In this document: positions 34,414 through 42,127 of the stretch, one piece after another
Position numbering within the stretch: position 1 is the stretch's first letter
Layout: every line of letters starts with the position of its first letter
Source: Dolomitihabitans soli
GTDB taxonomy: Bacteria > Actinomycetota > Actinomycetes > Streptosporangiales > Streptosporangiaceae
Length of the DNA stretch: 64,000 bases
Direction: 5' to 3'
Assembly: GCF_022213955.1 (NCBI RefSeq)
Contig: NZ_JAKNTW010000005.1
Location: 1 to 64,000 of the forward strand
Made by a program: the position numbers and the translations under genes
Notes under the pieces: model-generated
Told to the model about the DNA's origin: nothing
Databases searched by the model: none
Seen by the model: only the letters and a program-made list of their open reading frames with translations

Positions 34414-35421
34414 TCACAGGTAAAGAGACTGCCGTTCGTCTACCCGTGCGCGGAAGGCCCACCAGTTGAACGCCTGGAAGGCGATCAGCAGCGGGATCAC
34501 CAGCGCGCCCACCGGCATCAGCAGTTGCAGCGTGGCGGTGTCCGCCGCCGCCTCGGGCAGGGCCATCCGGTGGGCCCCGCCGTCCGCCGGGACCAGCAGG
34601 TCGGGGTAGAGGCCGAAGCCGACGATCAGCACGGGCAGCACGGCCGCGCAGCTGGTGGCCGCGAACGCCGCACGTGTCGCCCCCTTGGACAGGGCGACGA
34701 CGGCCGCGCCGAGCGCGAGGAGCAGCGCCACCGCCAGAATCGCGGCGGTCAGGCCGGCGGCGGCCACCCCGGAGACGGCGCCCACGCCGGCCGCGGCCAG
34801 TGCGAACAGCGCCGCGACCACGAGCAGCGGCCGTCCGGCGCGTCCCGCGCGTTCGCGCAGGCCGCCGGTGGTCCGCATGGCGAGGAAGGTCGCGCCGTGC
34901 CCGGCGAACAACGCCAGGGTCGTCACCCCGCAGAGCAGGACGAAGGGGTCGAGAAGTTCGGCGGCGCCGATGGCGAAGGTGCGCTCGGGGGTCAGCGGCA
35001 GCCCGCGGAGCAGCAGGCCGAGGACGAGCCCCCAGCCGACGGCCGGCACCACGCCGCCGATCAGGACCAGCCGGTCCCAGATCGCCCGCGACCACCGTCC
35101 GGTGTGCCTGCTGCGGAGCTGGACCGAGACGTTGCCGAGGACGACCCCGCCGATGATCACGACGAACAAAAGGTACATTCCAGACAGCAGCGGCCCCTCC
35201 AGGAAGGGGAACGCTCCGATGAGCACGCCTGCGAAGGCGACCAGCCACACCTCGTTGCCGAGGAAGAACGGTCCGAAGGAGTTCAGGGCCAGGCGACGCT
35301 CCGTCTCCCCGCGAGCCAGGGTCGACTGGAGCATCTGCACGCCGTAGTCGTAACCGCCGAGGACGAAGTACCCGGCGAGCAGCAGCCCGAGCAGGGCGAG
35401 CCAGATGGCTTCCAAAGTCAT
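34414..35421 (-). CDS. cydB: Cytochrome bd ubiquinol/menaquinol oxidase subunit II
   Basis: 335 residues with eight to nine transmembrane helices. Family marks include the N-terminal WLALLGLLLAGYFVLGGYDYG (Phe-Asp/Tyr-Asp-Gly helix), NSFGPFFLGNEVWLVAFAG near 47-65, and a final FQAFNWWAFRARV. With CydA it forms the high-affinity terminal oxidase that oxidises quinol and reduces oxygen without pumping protons, and it tolerates inhibitors that block the bc1-aa3 branch. It follows cydA by 15 bases with an AAGGA site. The usual cydC/cydD assembly exporter genes are absent here. Confidence 0.92.
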   Translation of the reverse strand: MTLEAIWLALLGLLLAGYFVLGGYDYGVQMLQSTLARGETERRLALNSFGPFFLGNEVWLVAFAGVLIGAFPFLEGPLLSGMYLLFVVIIGGVVLGNVSVQLRSRHTGRWSRAIWDRLVLIGGVVPAVGWGLVLGLLLRGLPLTPERTFAIGAAELLDPFVLLCGVTTLALFAGHGATFLAMRTTGGLRERAGRAGRPLLVVAALFALAAAGVGAVSGVAAAGLTAAILAVALLLALGAAVVALSKGATRAAFAATSCAAVLPVLIVGFGLYPDLLVPADGGAHRMALPEAAADTATLQLLMPVGALVIPLLIAFQAFNWWAFRARVDERQSLYL

Positions 35422-35436
35422 GAGTCGTCCTTGGGG

Positions 35437-36717
35437 TCAGAGGGCCATGGCGGGCTGGTGCTCGACCGCCGAGCCCGGGCTGCCGAGGTCCGTGTCCCTC
35501 GGCCCGCGCCGCGCGTACCGGGCGATCAGGAACCAGTTGGTGAGCGCCAGCGCGGCGAGGAGCGTGCTGAAGCCGATCAGGGAGGCGAGCATGGCTCCCT
35601 CACTCACGTCCGAGCGGGCCTGTGAGGTCAGCTGCTCGCCGTAGATGGCCCACGGCTGCCGGCCCACCTCCCGCACGACCCAGCCCGCCGACGTCGCGAG
35701 GAAGGGCATCGGGATGAGGATCATGATCGTGAGGGCCGCGCCGCGTGACCGCATGATGAAGCCACCGATCAGGAACCCGGCCCCGAGTAACGAGAACACC
35801 ACCATGAAGAAGGCCAGGATGATCATCATGTCGTAGACCCCGCCGATCCACATGGGCGGGACGTAGTCACCGGGCCCGTGCTGCGCCACCATCATGTCCT
35901 GCACCTGCGCGACGGTGTACGGCCCGCGGTCCTCGGGTTGCAGGTAGTCGCTGAGGACCGCCATCTTCATCGGCTGGGCCACGTTGAGGTCGGGGAACTG
36001 GCGGAAGCCCGCCTCCACCGTGACGATGCTGAACGGCACCGCGAAGGCGAGCCCGGTCCGCAGCGAGGTCTTGAAGAACTGCACCTCGGTCGTGCGCCTG
36101 AAGAACTGGTAGGCGCTGACCCCCGTGACGAAGGCGCCCCCGGTGAGCAGGGCGGCCCCGGTGATGTGCTCCATCGCGTTGACGGCCATCGGGTTGCTGA
36201 GCATCGCCCCGAAGTCGGTGAGGTAGGCGACCCCGTCGCGCACCTCGTACCCCACGGGGTTCTGCATGAAGCCGTTCGCCACCATGATCCAGAAGGCCGA
36301 GAAGTAGGCCGTCGCCGTGATCAGCCAGAACAGCACCATGTGGAGCACCTTCGGCAGCCGCCCCCAGCCGAAGATCCACATCCCGAGCAGGGTGGACTCG
36401 ACGAAGAAGGCGACCAGGGTCTCCAGCGCCAGCGGCGCCCCGAAGACGTTCCCGGCGAAGGTGGACAGGCCACTCCACGCCAGCCCGAACTGGAACTCCA
36501 TCACGATGCCCGTGGCGATGCCGAGCACGTAGTTGACGACGTAGATCTGTCCCCAGAACCGGGTCAGGCGCTCGAACCGCGGGTTGCCGGTGAAGACGTA
36601 GCGCGCGTGCATGATCGCGATGATCGGCGCCAGGCCCAGTGTCAGGAGGACGAAGAGCCAGTGGAACCCGCTCGTGACCGTGAACTGAACTCGCGCCAGG
36701 ATTTCAGCGTCCATCAT
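35437..36717 (-). CDS. cydA: Cytochrome bd oxidase subunit I
   Basis: 426 residues with nine transmembrane helices. Heme ligands can be placed: His19 in SGFHWLFVLLT (heme b595/d side), His in AVNAMEHITGAAL near 186, and the GWVVREVGRQPWAIYGE motif near 362 (GWxxxExGRQPW) that is diagnostic for CydA. The Q-loop is of the short type. The first ATG at 36717 lies inside the end of the acyl-AMP ligase gene (14-base overlap), so cydA is translationally coupled to a biosynthetic gene. This is unusual for a respiratory operon and suggests it belongs to the pathway, probably as protection. Confidence 0.93.
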   Translation of the reverse strand: MMDAEILARVQFTVTSGFHWLFVLLTLGLAPIIAIMHARYVFTGNPRFERLTRFWGQIYVVNYVLGIATGIVMEFQFGLAWSGLSTFAGNVFGAPLALETLVAFFVESTLLGMWIFGWGRLPKVLHMVLFWLITATAYFSAFWIMVANGFMQNPVGYEVRDGVAYLTDFGAMLSNPMAVNAMEHITGAALLTGGAFVTGVSAYQFFRRTTEVQFFKTSLRTGLAFAVPFSIVTVEAGFRQFPDLNVAQPMKMAVLSDYLQPEDRGPYTVAQVQDMMVAQHGPGDYVPPMWIGGVYDMMIILAFFMVVFSLLGAGFLIGGFIMRSRGAALTIMILIPMPFLATSAGWVVREVGRQPWAIYGEQLTSQARSDVSEGAMLASLIGFSTLLAALALTNWFLIARYARRGPRDTDLGSPGSAVEHQPAMAL

Positions 36718-38128
36718 CAACTCTGTTTCGGGGACTCGTGAGTATCTGGACGGCGCTCTCCCTGAGCGCCGCCACATCGACCTTGCCGTTCCGGTTGACC
36801 GGGAACTTGGGGAGCGTCACCACGGCGTTCGGCCGCTCGTACGCGGCCAGGTAGGCGCGGAACCGGGCCCGCCAGACCCGCTCGTCGTCGTCGACGTCCT
36901 GCACGAAGAAGACGAGCACCGACCCGGACCGGTCGTCGTCGAGCGCGACGACCTTCACGGGGGCGCCGCACTCCTCGGCCCGGCGTTCCAGATACTCCGG
37001 GTAGAGGGTGTGCCCCATCCGGTGCACCGCGTTCATCCTGCCGAAGACGTGGAGCCGGCCGTCGTCGTCGACCCGTCCCAGGTCGTTGGTCCGCAGCCAG
37101 GTGTCGGCGCAGGGCTCCAGGCTGCCGTCCACCCGCAGGTAGCCCTCCATCCGGCCGGGGGTGCGCACCACGATCTCGCCGGGGGAGCCGGGCGTCACGG
37201 GCTCGCCGTCCTCGCCGAGCACCCGCACCTCGACGCCGGGCAACGGCGCCCCGACGCCCTCGGTCATGCCGGGGACCGTCAGTGCGATGTTGCCGGTCTC
37301 CGTCATCCCGTAGCCGTCGAGCAGTTCGTTCCCGGTCGCCGCCTCGAACTGGGTGGCCAGCGGCCGGTGCAGCGGCGCCCCGCCCACGCACCACATGCGA
37401 ACCCCGCTCAGTGCCGCGAGGATGGCCGGGTTGCGCGAGAACAGGGTGAGCATGCCGTGATAGGTGGGCGGCGAGCCGTCCACGACCGTCGCCCCCGACT
37501 CGCCGATCGCGGTCAGCGCCTGCTCCAGCCGCCGGTAGGGGGCCAGCAGCAGCCCGCATCCGGTCAGCCACCAGATGAGCAGCAGCGACATGCCGTACTG
37601 GTGGGAGAAGGGCAGGATCGGCGCCAGCACGTCGTCGGTCCGGTACCCCATCACCCCGGCGGTGACCCGGGAGTTCTCCATCACGGCGCGGCCCGACTTC
37701 ACCACGCCCTTGGGGTCGCCGGTGGTCCCCGACGACCACATGACGACGGCGTCCCGGCGCTGGGTCCAGCGGTCCAGGGAGATCTTCGCCGACGGGTCGG
37801 GGAGAGCCTGCCCGGCTCCGGGGTCCAGGATCGCGGAGGGCGGCAGCGGGAGCCCGGCCGCCGTCTCGCCGGCGACCGCCCAGCGCACCCCCGCGATGCG
37901 CGTCATCCGTTCGAGTTGCTCGGTGGTGAGCTGCGGGTCCGCGAGCACGATCGAGGCGTCGAGGTGGCACAGGGCCAGCAGCGACGTCACGAAGGCGGCG
38001 GAGTTCTCACCGGTTAAGAGCACCCGGTCACCGGCGCGGAGGCCCTGCCCGGCGAGCCGGGCGGCGACCTCCAGGGCCTCCTTCCCCGCGGCGTCGGGCC
38101 ACAGGACGTCCCATGTCACAGCGTTCAC
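36704..38128 (-). CDS. Stand-alone acyl-AMP ligase
   Basis: 474 residues, class I adenylate-forming enzyme: the P-loop MWSSGTTGDPKGVVKSGRA near 132-150, GYGMTETGNIAL near 272, the RTNDLGRVDDDGRLHVFGR motif near 345-363 and the catalytic Lys in FPVNRNGKVDVAAL near 452. It is clearly paralogous to the N-terminal half of the ligase-reductase at 52,766: both share VHRMGH-LYPE-x-x-x-R-AE-CG and a C-terminal VFFVxDV segment. It should activate a carboxylate as an acyl-AMP and load it on CoA or an ACP. It overlaps the upstream nucleotidyltransferase gene by 4 bases and cydA by 14. Confidence 0.88.
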   Translation of the reverse strand: MNAVTWDVLWPDAAGKEALEVAARLAGQGLRAGDRVLLTGENSAAFVTSLLALCHLDASIVLADPQLTTEQLERMTRIAGVRWAVAGETAAGLPLPPSAILDPGAGQALPDPSAKISLDRWTQRRDAVVMWSSGTTGDPKGVVKSGRAVMENSRVTAGVMGYRTDDVLAPILPFSHQYGMSLLLIWWLTGCGLLLAPYRRLEQALTAIGESGATVVDGSPPTYHGMLTLFSRNPAILAALSGVRMWCVGGAPLHRPLATQFEAATGNELLDGYGMTETGNIALTVPGMTEGVGAPLPGVEVRVLGEDGEPVTPGSPGEIVVRTPGRMEGYLRVDGSLEPCADTWLRTNDLGRVDDDGRLHVFGRMNAVHRMGHTLYPEYLERRAEECGAPVKVVALDDDRSGSVLVFFVQDVDDDERVWRARFRAYLAAYERPNAVVTLPKFPVNRNGKVDVAALRESAVQILTSPRNRVDDGR

Positions 38129-39216
38129 AACGTCACTTCCGTCTGGGGTCCGGCGAGCTCGCGCCGTTGGAGGAGTATCTGGCTGTGGTCGCCCAGGATC
38201 AGGCGTGCCCCACCGGCGTCGGACCGGACGCGGGCGTCCCTGCCGATCAGCGAGTCCCGGACGGGGCCGACGCCGCGCAGCGACGCGCCCGCGAGGACGA
38301 TGGAGCTCTCGATCGTGCTGGATCGGATGTCGCAGTCGGCGTCGATCGAGGTGTAGGGGCCGATCGCGCTGTCCACCACGGTGGCCCCGACGCCGATGAC
38401 CGCGGGCCCCACCACGCGGGAACCGCGGACGGACGCGCCCGCGTCGACCAGCACCGGGCCCAGCAGTTCACTGGCGTCGTCGACGTCGCCGCGGATCACC
38501 GGGTCGATCCTGGAGAGCACTTCGCGGTTGCAGTCGAGCAGGTCGTCGACGAGCGCGATGTTCTTCCAGTAGCCCTCGGCGACGTGCGCGCGCACCGTGC
38601 CTCCGTTGACGGCCAGCCAGGAGACCGCCCGGGTGATCTCGCGTTCCCTGCGCCAGTTGGGCTTGGTGCACAGGACGGCCTGGTGGATGGCCGGGGTGAA
38701 GACGTACGCGCCGACCAGTGGTACTTCACCGCCGCCCTCCCCGGGCCCGTTCGTCAGAGCCGTTACGTTGCCCAGTTCGTCGACGCTCGCGACGCCGTGG
38801 TCGGCGGTGTCCTGTGCGCCGCCGACCAGCACCATAGCGTCGGGACGGCCGCGCCGCTTGAACTCCTTCACTAACCCATCGAAACCATCCAAAATGACGG
38901 TATCTCCGAGATGTAGGAGGAAGTCGTCGTCGCCCAGATAGTCCCGCGCGATCAGCACGCTGTGCGCGAGACCGAGTGGTGCATCTTGGTAGATATAGGT
39001 CACGTCGAGGCCGAACGCCGCACCGGTGCCGACAGCCTCCCGAACCGCCCGGTCGTCCCTGCCCACGACGATGGCCGTCTCGGAGATCCCCGCCTTCCGG
39101 ACGGCCTCCAGACCGAGGAACAGGACCGGCTGGTTGGCGACCGGGACGAGCTGTCTCTGTGCGGAGTGGTCGAACGGCCGCAGGTGCGTCCAGCGCGCCA
39201 GGACAAGTGCTTTCAC
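38125..39216 (-). CDS. Nucleotidyltransferase-like protein with degenerate active site and left-handed beta-helix
   Basis: 363 residues resembling long-form glucose-1-phosphate thymidylyltransferases (StrD/RmlA3 type): QLVPVANQPVLFLGLEAVRK near 22-41, APLGLAHSVLIARDYLGDDD near 79-98 and LGDTVILDGF with the metal Asp, followed by a C-terminal left-handed beta-helix (about 250-350). The nucleotide-binding Gly-Gly-x-Gly-Thr-Arg-Leu motif, normally at residues 8-16, is replaced by ARWTHLRPF, and the sugar-site WWKDTG is YWKNIA. It may be inactive, or may bind something else. It heads the operon with the ligase, cydA, cydB and the AKR-like gene. Confidence 0.78.
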   Translation of the reverse strand: MKALVLARWTHLRPFDHSAQRQLVPVANQPVLFLGLEAVRKAGISETAIVVGRDDRAVREAVGTGAAFGLDVTYIYQDAPLGLAHSVLIARDYLGDDDFLLHLGDTVILDGFDGLVKEFKRRGRPDAMVLVGGAQDTADHGVASVDELGNVTALTNGPGEGGGEVPLVGAYVFTPAIHQAVLCTKPNWRREREITRAVSWLAVNGGTVRAHVAEGYWKNIALVDDLLDCNREVLSRIDPVIRGDVDDASELLGPVLVDAGASVRGSRVVGPAVIGVGATVVDSAIGPYTSIDADCDIRSSTIESSIVLAGASLRGVGPVRDSLIGRDARVRSDAGGARLILGDHSQILLQRRELAGPQTEVTL

Positions 39217-39247
39217 TGCCTATCCCTTCTAGCCATACGACGTGACT

Positions 39248-40045
39248 TCATACGACTGCTGCGACGCCGTGCCGCTTCGAGGCCGCCTTCACCGGCGCGG
39301 GAGGCGCGTCCAGCATCTGGTAGCGCAGCCGGCGCAACTCCCGCGAGGGCTCCAGACCGAGCTCCCGATCCAGTACGGCCTGCAGCTCCTGGTAGGCGCC
39401 GAGGGCTTCGTTCCGGCGGCCGACCTGGCACAGCGCAACCATCAGGCGGCCGTGGAACCATTCGTTGAGCGGATTGGTCGCGGCCAGGAACCTGAGCTCG
39501 CCGATGAGCTCGCGTCCCAGGCCCAGTTGGAGGTCGGCCTCGATGCGCAGCTCCAGGGCGCGGAGCCGCTGCTCCTCCAGGTCCGCGAGGTGGGCCTCCA
39601 GGACGCGCCCGGCCGTGATCCCCTGGAGCGGGGGCCCGGCCCACAGCGCCAGGGCCCCGCGCAGCCGCCGCGCGGCCTCCTCGTGGTTCCCGCTCGCCAG
39701 GAGGGCCTGACCCTCGTCGGCGAGTTTGCGGAAGGTGAACAGGTCGATCTGCTCAGGGTCGACCGCAAGCACATACCCCGGCGGCCTGGTGATCAGGATC
39801 TCGGACGCCGGGGCCTCGTGGCCGAACAGTTTGCGTAACTGGTAAATGTAGGTCTGGACCGTGGTGACCGCGCTCTTCGGCGGATTCTCTCCCCACAGCT
39901 CCAGAACGAGAGAATTGATGTCGACTAGCTGGTTCGCGGTCAGCAGCAGCAACCCCAGGATCTGCTGCTGACGAGGAGCGGTAAGTCGCCAGATCCGGTT
40001 GCCCGAACTGATTTCCAACGGCCCGAGAACTTTGAACGCCACCAT
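39248..40045 (-). CDS. SARP-family pathway activator (second)
   Basis: 265 residues from an ATG at 40045 with a GGGGGT site 7 bases upstream. Winged-helix DNA-binding domain (about 1-95, LTAPRQQQILGLLLLTANQL and TVQTYIYQLRKLFG) followed by the activation domain (about 98-245, ending QAVLDRELGLEPSRELRRL). SARPs of this size (the AfsR N-terminal/ActII-4 class) activate antibiotic operons. It lies 31 bases upstream of the nucleotidyltransferase-ligase-cyd operon in the same direction and may be its first gene or drive it from its own promoter. Confidence 0.92.
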   Translation of the reverse strand: MVAFKVLGPLEISSGNRIWRLTAPRQQQILGLLLLTANQLVDINSLVLELWGENPPKSAVTTVQTYIYQLRKLFGHEAPASEILITRPPGYVLAVDPEQIDLFTFRKLADEGQALLASGNHEEAARRLRGALALWAGPPLQGITAGRVLEAHLADLEEQRLRALELRIEADLQLGLGRELIGELRFLAATNPLNEWFHGRLMVALCQVGRRNEALGAYQELQAVLDRELGLEPSRELRRLRYQMLDAPPAPVKAASKRHGVAAVV

Positions 40046-40204
40046 CAGATTTACCCCCAATTCCAGGCCGGTTCCGGTAGTGGTCTAACTTGACGTTAGC
40101 CAGTGGCCTGGCCGCGGGACAATAGAAATCATCCAAGGTCACTCGATGTGCGCCAGGGGGAATCTCGGGGGTATCGAAAGGAGTAGTCCGCCGATGCCGT
40201 CCGA

Positions 40205-41470
40205 TCAGCCGGCGGGGGCCTCAGCCGGGATCGGGGGGCGGACCGTCGCGACCCGCTGGTGCGTGACGGGCGGCCGGACGCCGACCAGCCTGAGCAGCGG
40301 AGTCGTCATCAGGGTGGTGGCCAGCGCGACGATCGTCAGGATGGCCAGCAGCCGCTGGTCGATGAGTCCCGCCTGGTAGCCGATCTGGAGCACGACCAGT
40401 TCGGTCAGGCCGCGGGCGTTGAGCAGCGAGCCCAGGATGAAGGAGTCACGCCACGACAGCCCGGTCAGCCTGCCGCACAGGCCGGGCCCCGCCACCTTGG
40501 CGACGACGGCCACGAGGAGCAACACGACCAGGGCGATCACGGTCGGCCCGTCGAGCTTGAGCGCGCTGAGGTCGACGGTGAGGCCGAAACTGAGGAAGAA
40601 GAACGGCAGCAGCACCGACTTCGACGTCTCCATGAGCGCGGTGGCGCCCTGGCTCCTGGCCGGCCAGGCGATGCCGACCAGCAGCGCGCCGATGAGCTGG
40701 TGGATGCCGATCACCGCGGTCAGGGTCGCGGTGGCGGCCACCGCCACGACCGGCAGCACGCTGCCGGTGGCGATGGCGTCGCGGTGGGCCCACCGGGCCA
40801 GCGTGGTGCGCACCGGGCCGACGAACGCGAGAGTGACGGCGAGTGCGCCGGCCACGCTGAGCAGCAGGCCGCCGGCGCCCGAGCCGCTCGCCACCGCCAG
40901 GGCCACGGCCAGCAGCAGCCAGCTCGCCCCGTCGCCCACGGCGGCGGCGAACAGGCTGAGCCGTGCGGGCACGGTCCGGCCGAGGTCGAGGTCGCTGATC
41001 AGGCGGGCCAGCACGGGGAAGGCGGTGATGCTGATCGCACAACCGACGAACAGCACGAAGGCCACCGGGTTGCCGGCCGGGCCGGCGAAACCGCCGATCA
41101 GCGGCACCGCGACGAGGGCGCCCGCGACGAACGGGACGGCCATCGACGTCTGGCTGATGAGCAGTCCCTGCTTCGCGGTGCCGCGGATCCGGGTGGTGGC
41201 CAGTTCCTGGCCGACCCCGAACATGAAGAGCACCAGGCCGAGCTGCGCGAGGCCGTCGATCATCGGCCCGACCTCGTCGGGCAGGAGCCATCCGGCGAGG
41301 TCAGGGTTGATCTTTCCGAGGAGGGAGGGGCCCAGCGCGAGGCCGGCGGCGATCTCGCCGACCACCCGTGGCTGCCCGAGGCGCTGGGCCAGTGAACCGG
41401 CGAGATGGGCACAGGACAGCACCACCACGATGCTGATGAAGAAATGCCCGACAGTGTCCAGCACCGTCAT
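40205..41470 (-). CDS. Cation/proton antiporter (CPA2, Kef/NapA type)
   Basis: 421 residues with about 12 transmembrane helices. Family features include the N-terminal AQRLGQPRVVGEIAAGLALGPSLLG near 28-52 and GCAISITAFPVLARLISD near 147-164. It exchanges protons for sodium or potassium across the cytoplasmic membrane. Its ATG overlaps the stop of the YqcI-like gene (ATGA), making it the last gene of the halogenase operon. A role in product export or tolerance to a membrane-active or respiration-blocking compound is plausible but unproved; similar antiporters occur in several antibiotic clusters. Confidence 0.87.
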   Translation of the reverse strand: MTVLDTVGHFFISIVVVLSCAHLAGSLAQRLGQPRVVGEIAAGLALGPSLLGKINPDLAGWLLPDEVGPMIDGLAQLGLVLFMFGVGQELATTRIRGTAKQGLLISQTSMAVPFVAGALVAVPLIGGFAGPAGNPVAFVLFVGCAISITAFPVLARLISDLDLGRTVPARLSLFAAAVGDGASWLLLAVALAVASGSGAGGLLLSVAGALAVTLAFVGPVRTTLARWAHRDAIATGSVLPVVAVAATATLTAVIGIHQLIGALLVGIAWPARSQGATALMETSKSVLLPFFFLSFGLTVDLSALKLDGPTVIALVVLLLVAVVAKVAGPGLCGRLTGLSWRDSFILGSLLNARGLTELVVLQIGYQAGLIDQRLLAILTIVALATTLMTTPLLRLVGVRPPVTHQRVATVRPPIPAEAPAG

Positions 41471-42111
41471 TCACCGTTCGGCGAGAATGGGCACTTCCAG
41501 TCGGGCTCAGTGAATCTTCCGCCGTAGTGTCGTGCCTCTTCTCGATACGTTGTGAAACTGGGGTTCGCGGACCCGTGGAAGGAGCGCTCACGGGTGCGGA
41601 TCTTGCTACGCAATTTGAAGAACTTGATGCCCAGCGCGTTGAACTGAATATGCGAGTTGAAGACGAGGGTTGGTTTCTCGAATCGCCTGCTCGGCCGGGA
41701 CGCGCCGCCGTGCAGGCCCACGATGAAGAACGGGTGACCGCCCACGGAGAACGCGAAGTCGGCCGAGGCCGGATCGGAGTCGTATTTGTCACTCCATTCG
41801 AAGCTCTTGCTGTCCTCGTCGTGCAGGGTCTGGAGGTGCCGCCAGACCTGGTCCTCGAACTCCTGCTCAGAGAGGTGCAGCGGGTTCTCGAAGGTGGCGA
41901 CGAAGGAGGTGAAGCTGCGGGCGGACGGCTCGAAGGTGGAGAGAAAGGTCAGCAGGTCCCGGTGGTGGGCGAGAACCGATTCCTGCTCGCCCAGCGCCGG
42001 ATAGTGGTGGTGCACGATCGACTTTTTACGCAGAGCGGCACGAGCCCCGAGACAGACGAAGTCGCTCTGCTCGATGAACTTGGCCAGAGCGTCGAAGACA
42101 TCGTCATCCAT
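41467..42111 (-). CDS. YqcI/YcgG-family protein (GntA-like putative heme N-oxygenase)
   Basis: 214 residues. The YqcI/YcgG pattern is clear: FVCLGARAALRKKSIVHHHY near 16-35, a middle helical region, and FAFSVGGHPFFIVGLHGGAS then FEKPTLVFNSHIQFNALG and GSANPSFTTYREEARHYGGR near the C-terminus. Characterised relatives N-hydroxylate amino or guanidino groups using heme (GntA in guanitoxin and AglA in argolaphos biosynthesis, as I recall them). That suggests oxidation of the alpha-amino ketone or its amino acid precursor here (inference). The ATG at 42111 has a TTGGAG site; a longer start at 42147 would overlap the carboxylase gene. It is coupled to the antiporter by an ATGA overlap. Confidence 0.8.
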   Translation of the reverse strand: MDDDVFDALAKFIEQSDFVCLGARAALRKKSIVHHHYPALGEQESVLAHHRDLLTFLSTFEPSARSFTSFVATFENPLHLSEQEFEDQVWRHLQTLHDEDSKSFEWSDKYDSDPASADFAFSVGGHPFFIVGLHGGASRPSRRFEKPTLVFNSHIQFNALGIKFFKLRSKIRTRERSFHGSANPSFTTYREEARHYGGRFTEPDWKCPFSPNGE

Positions 42112-42127
42112 GCCTGTGGCTCCAAGG

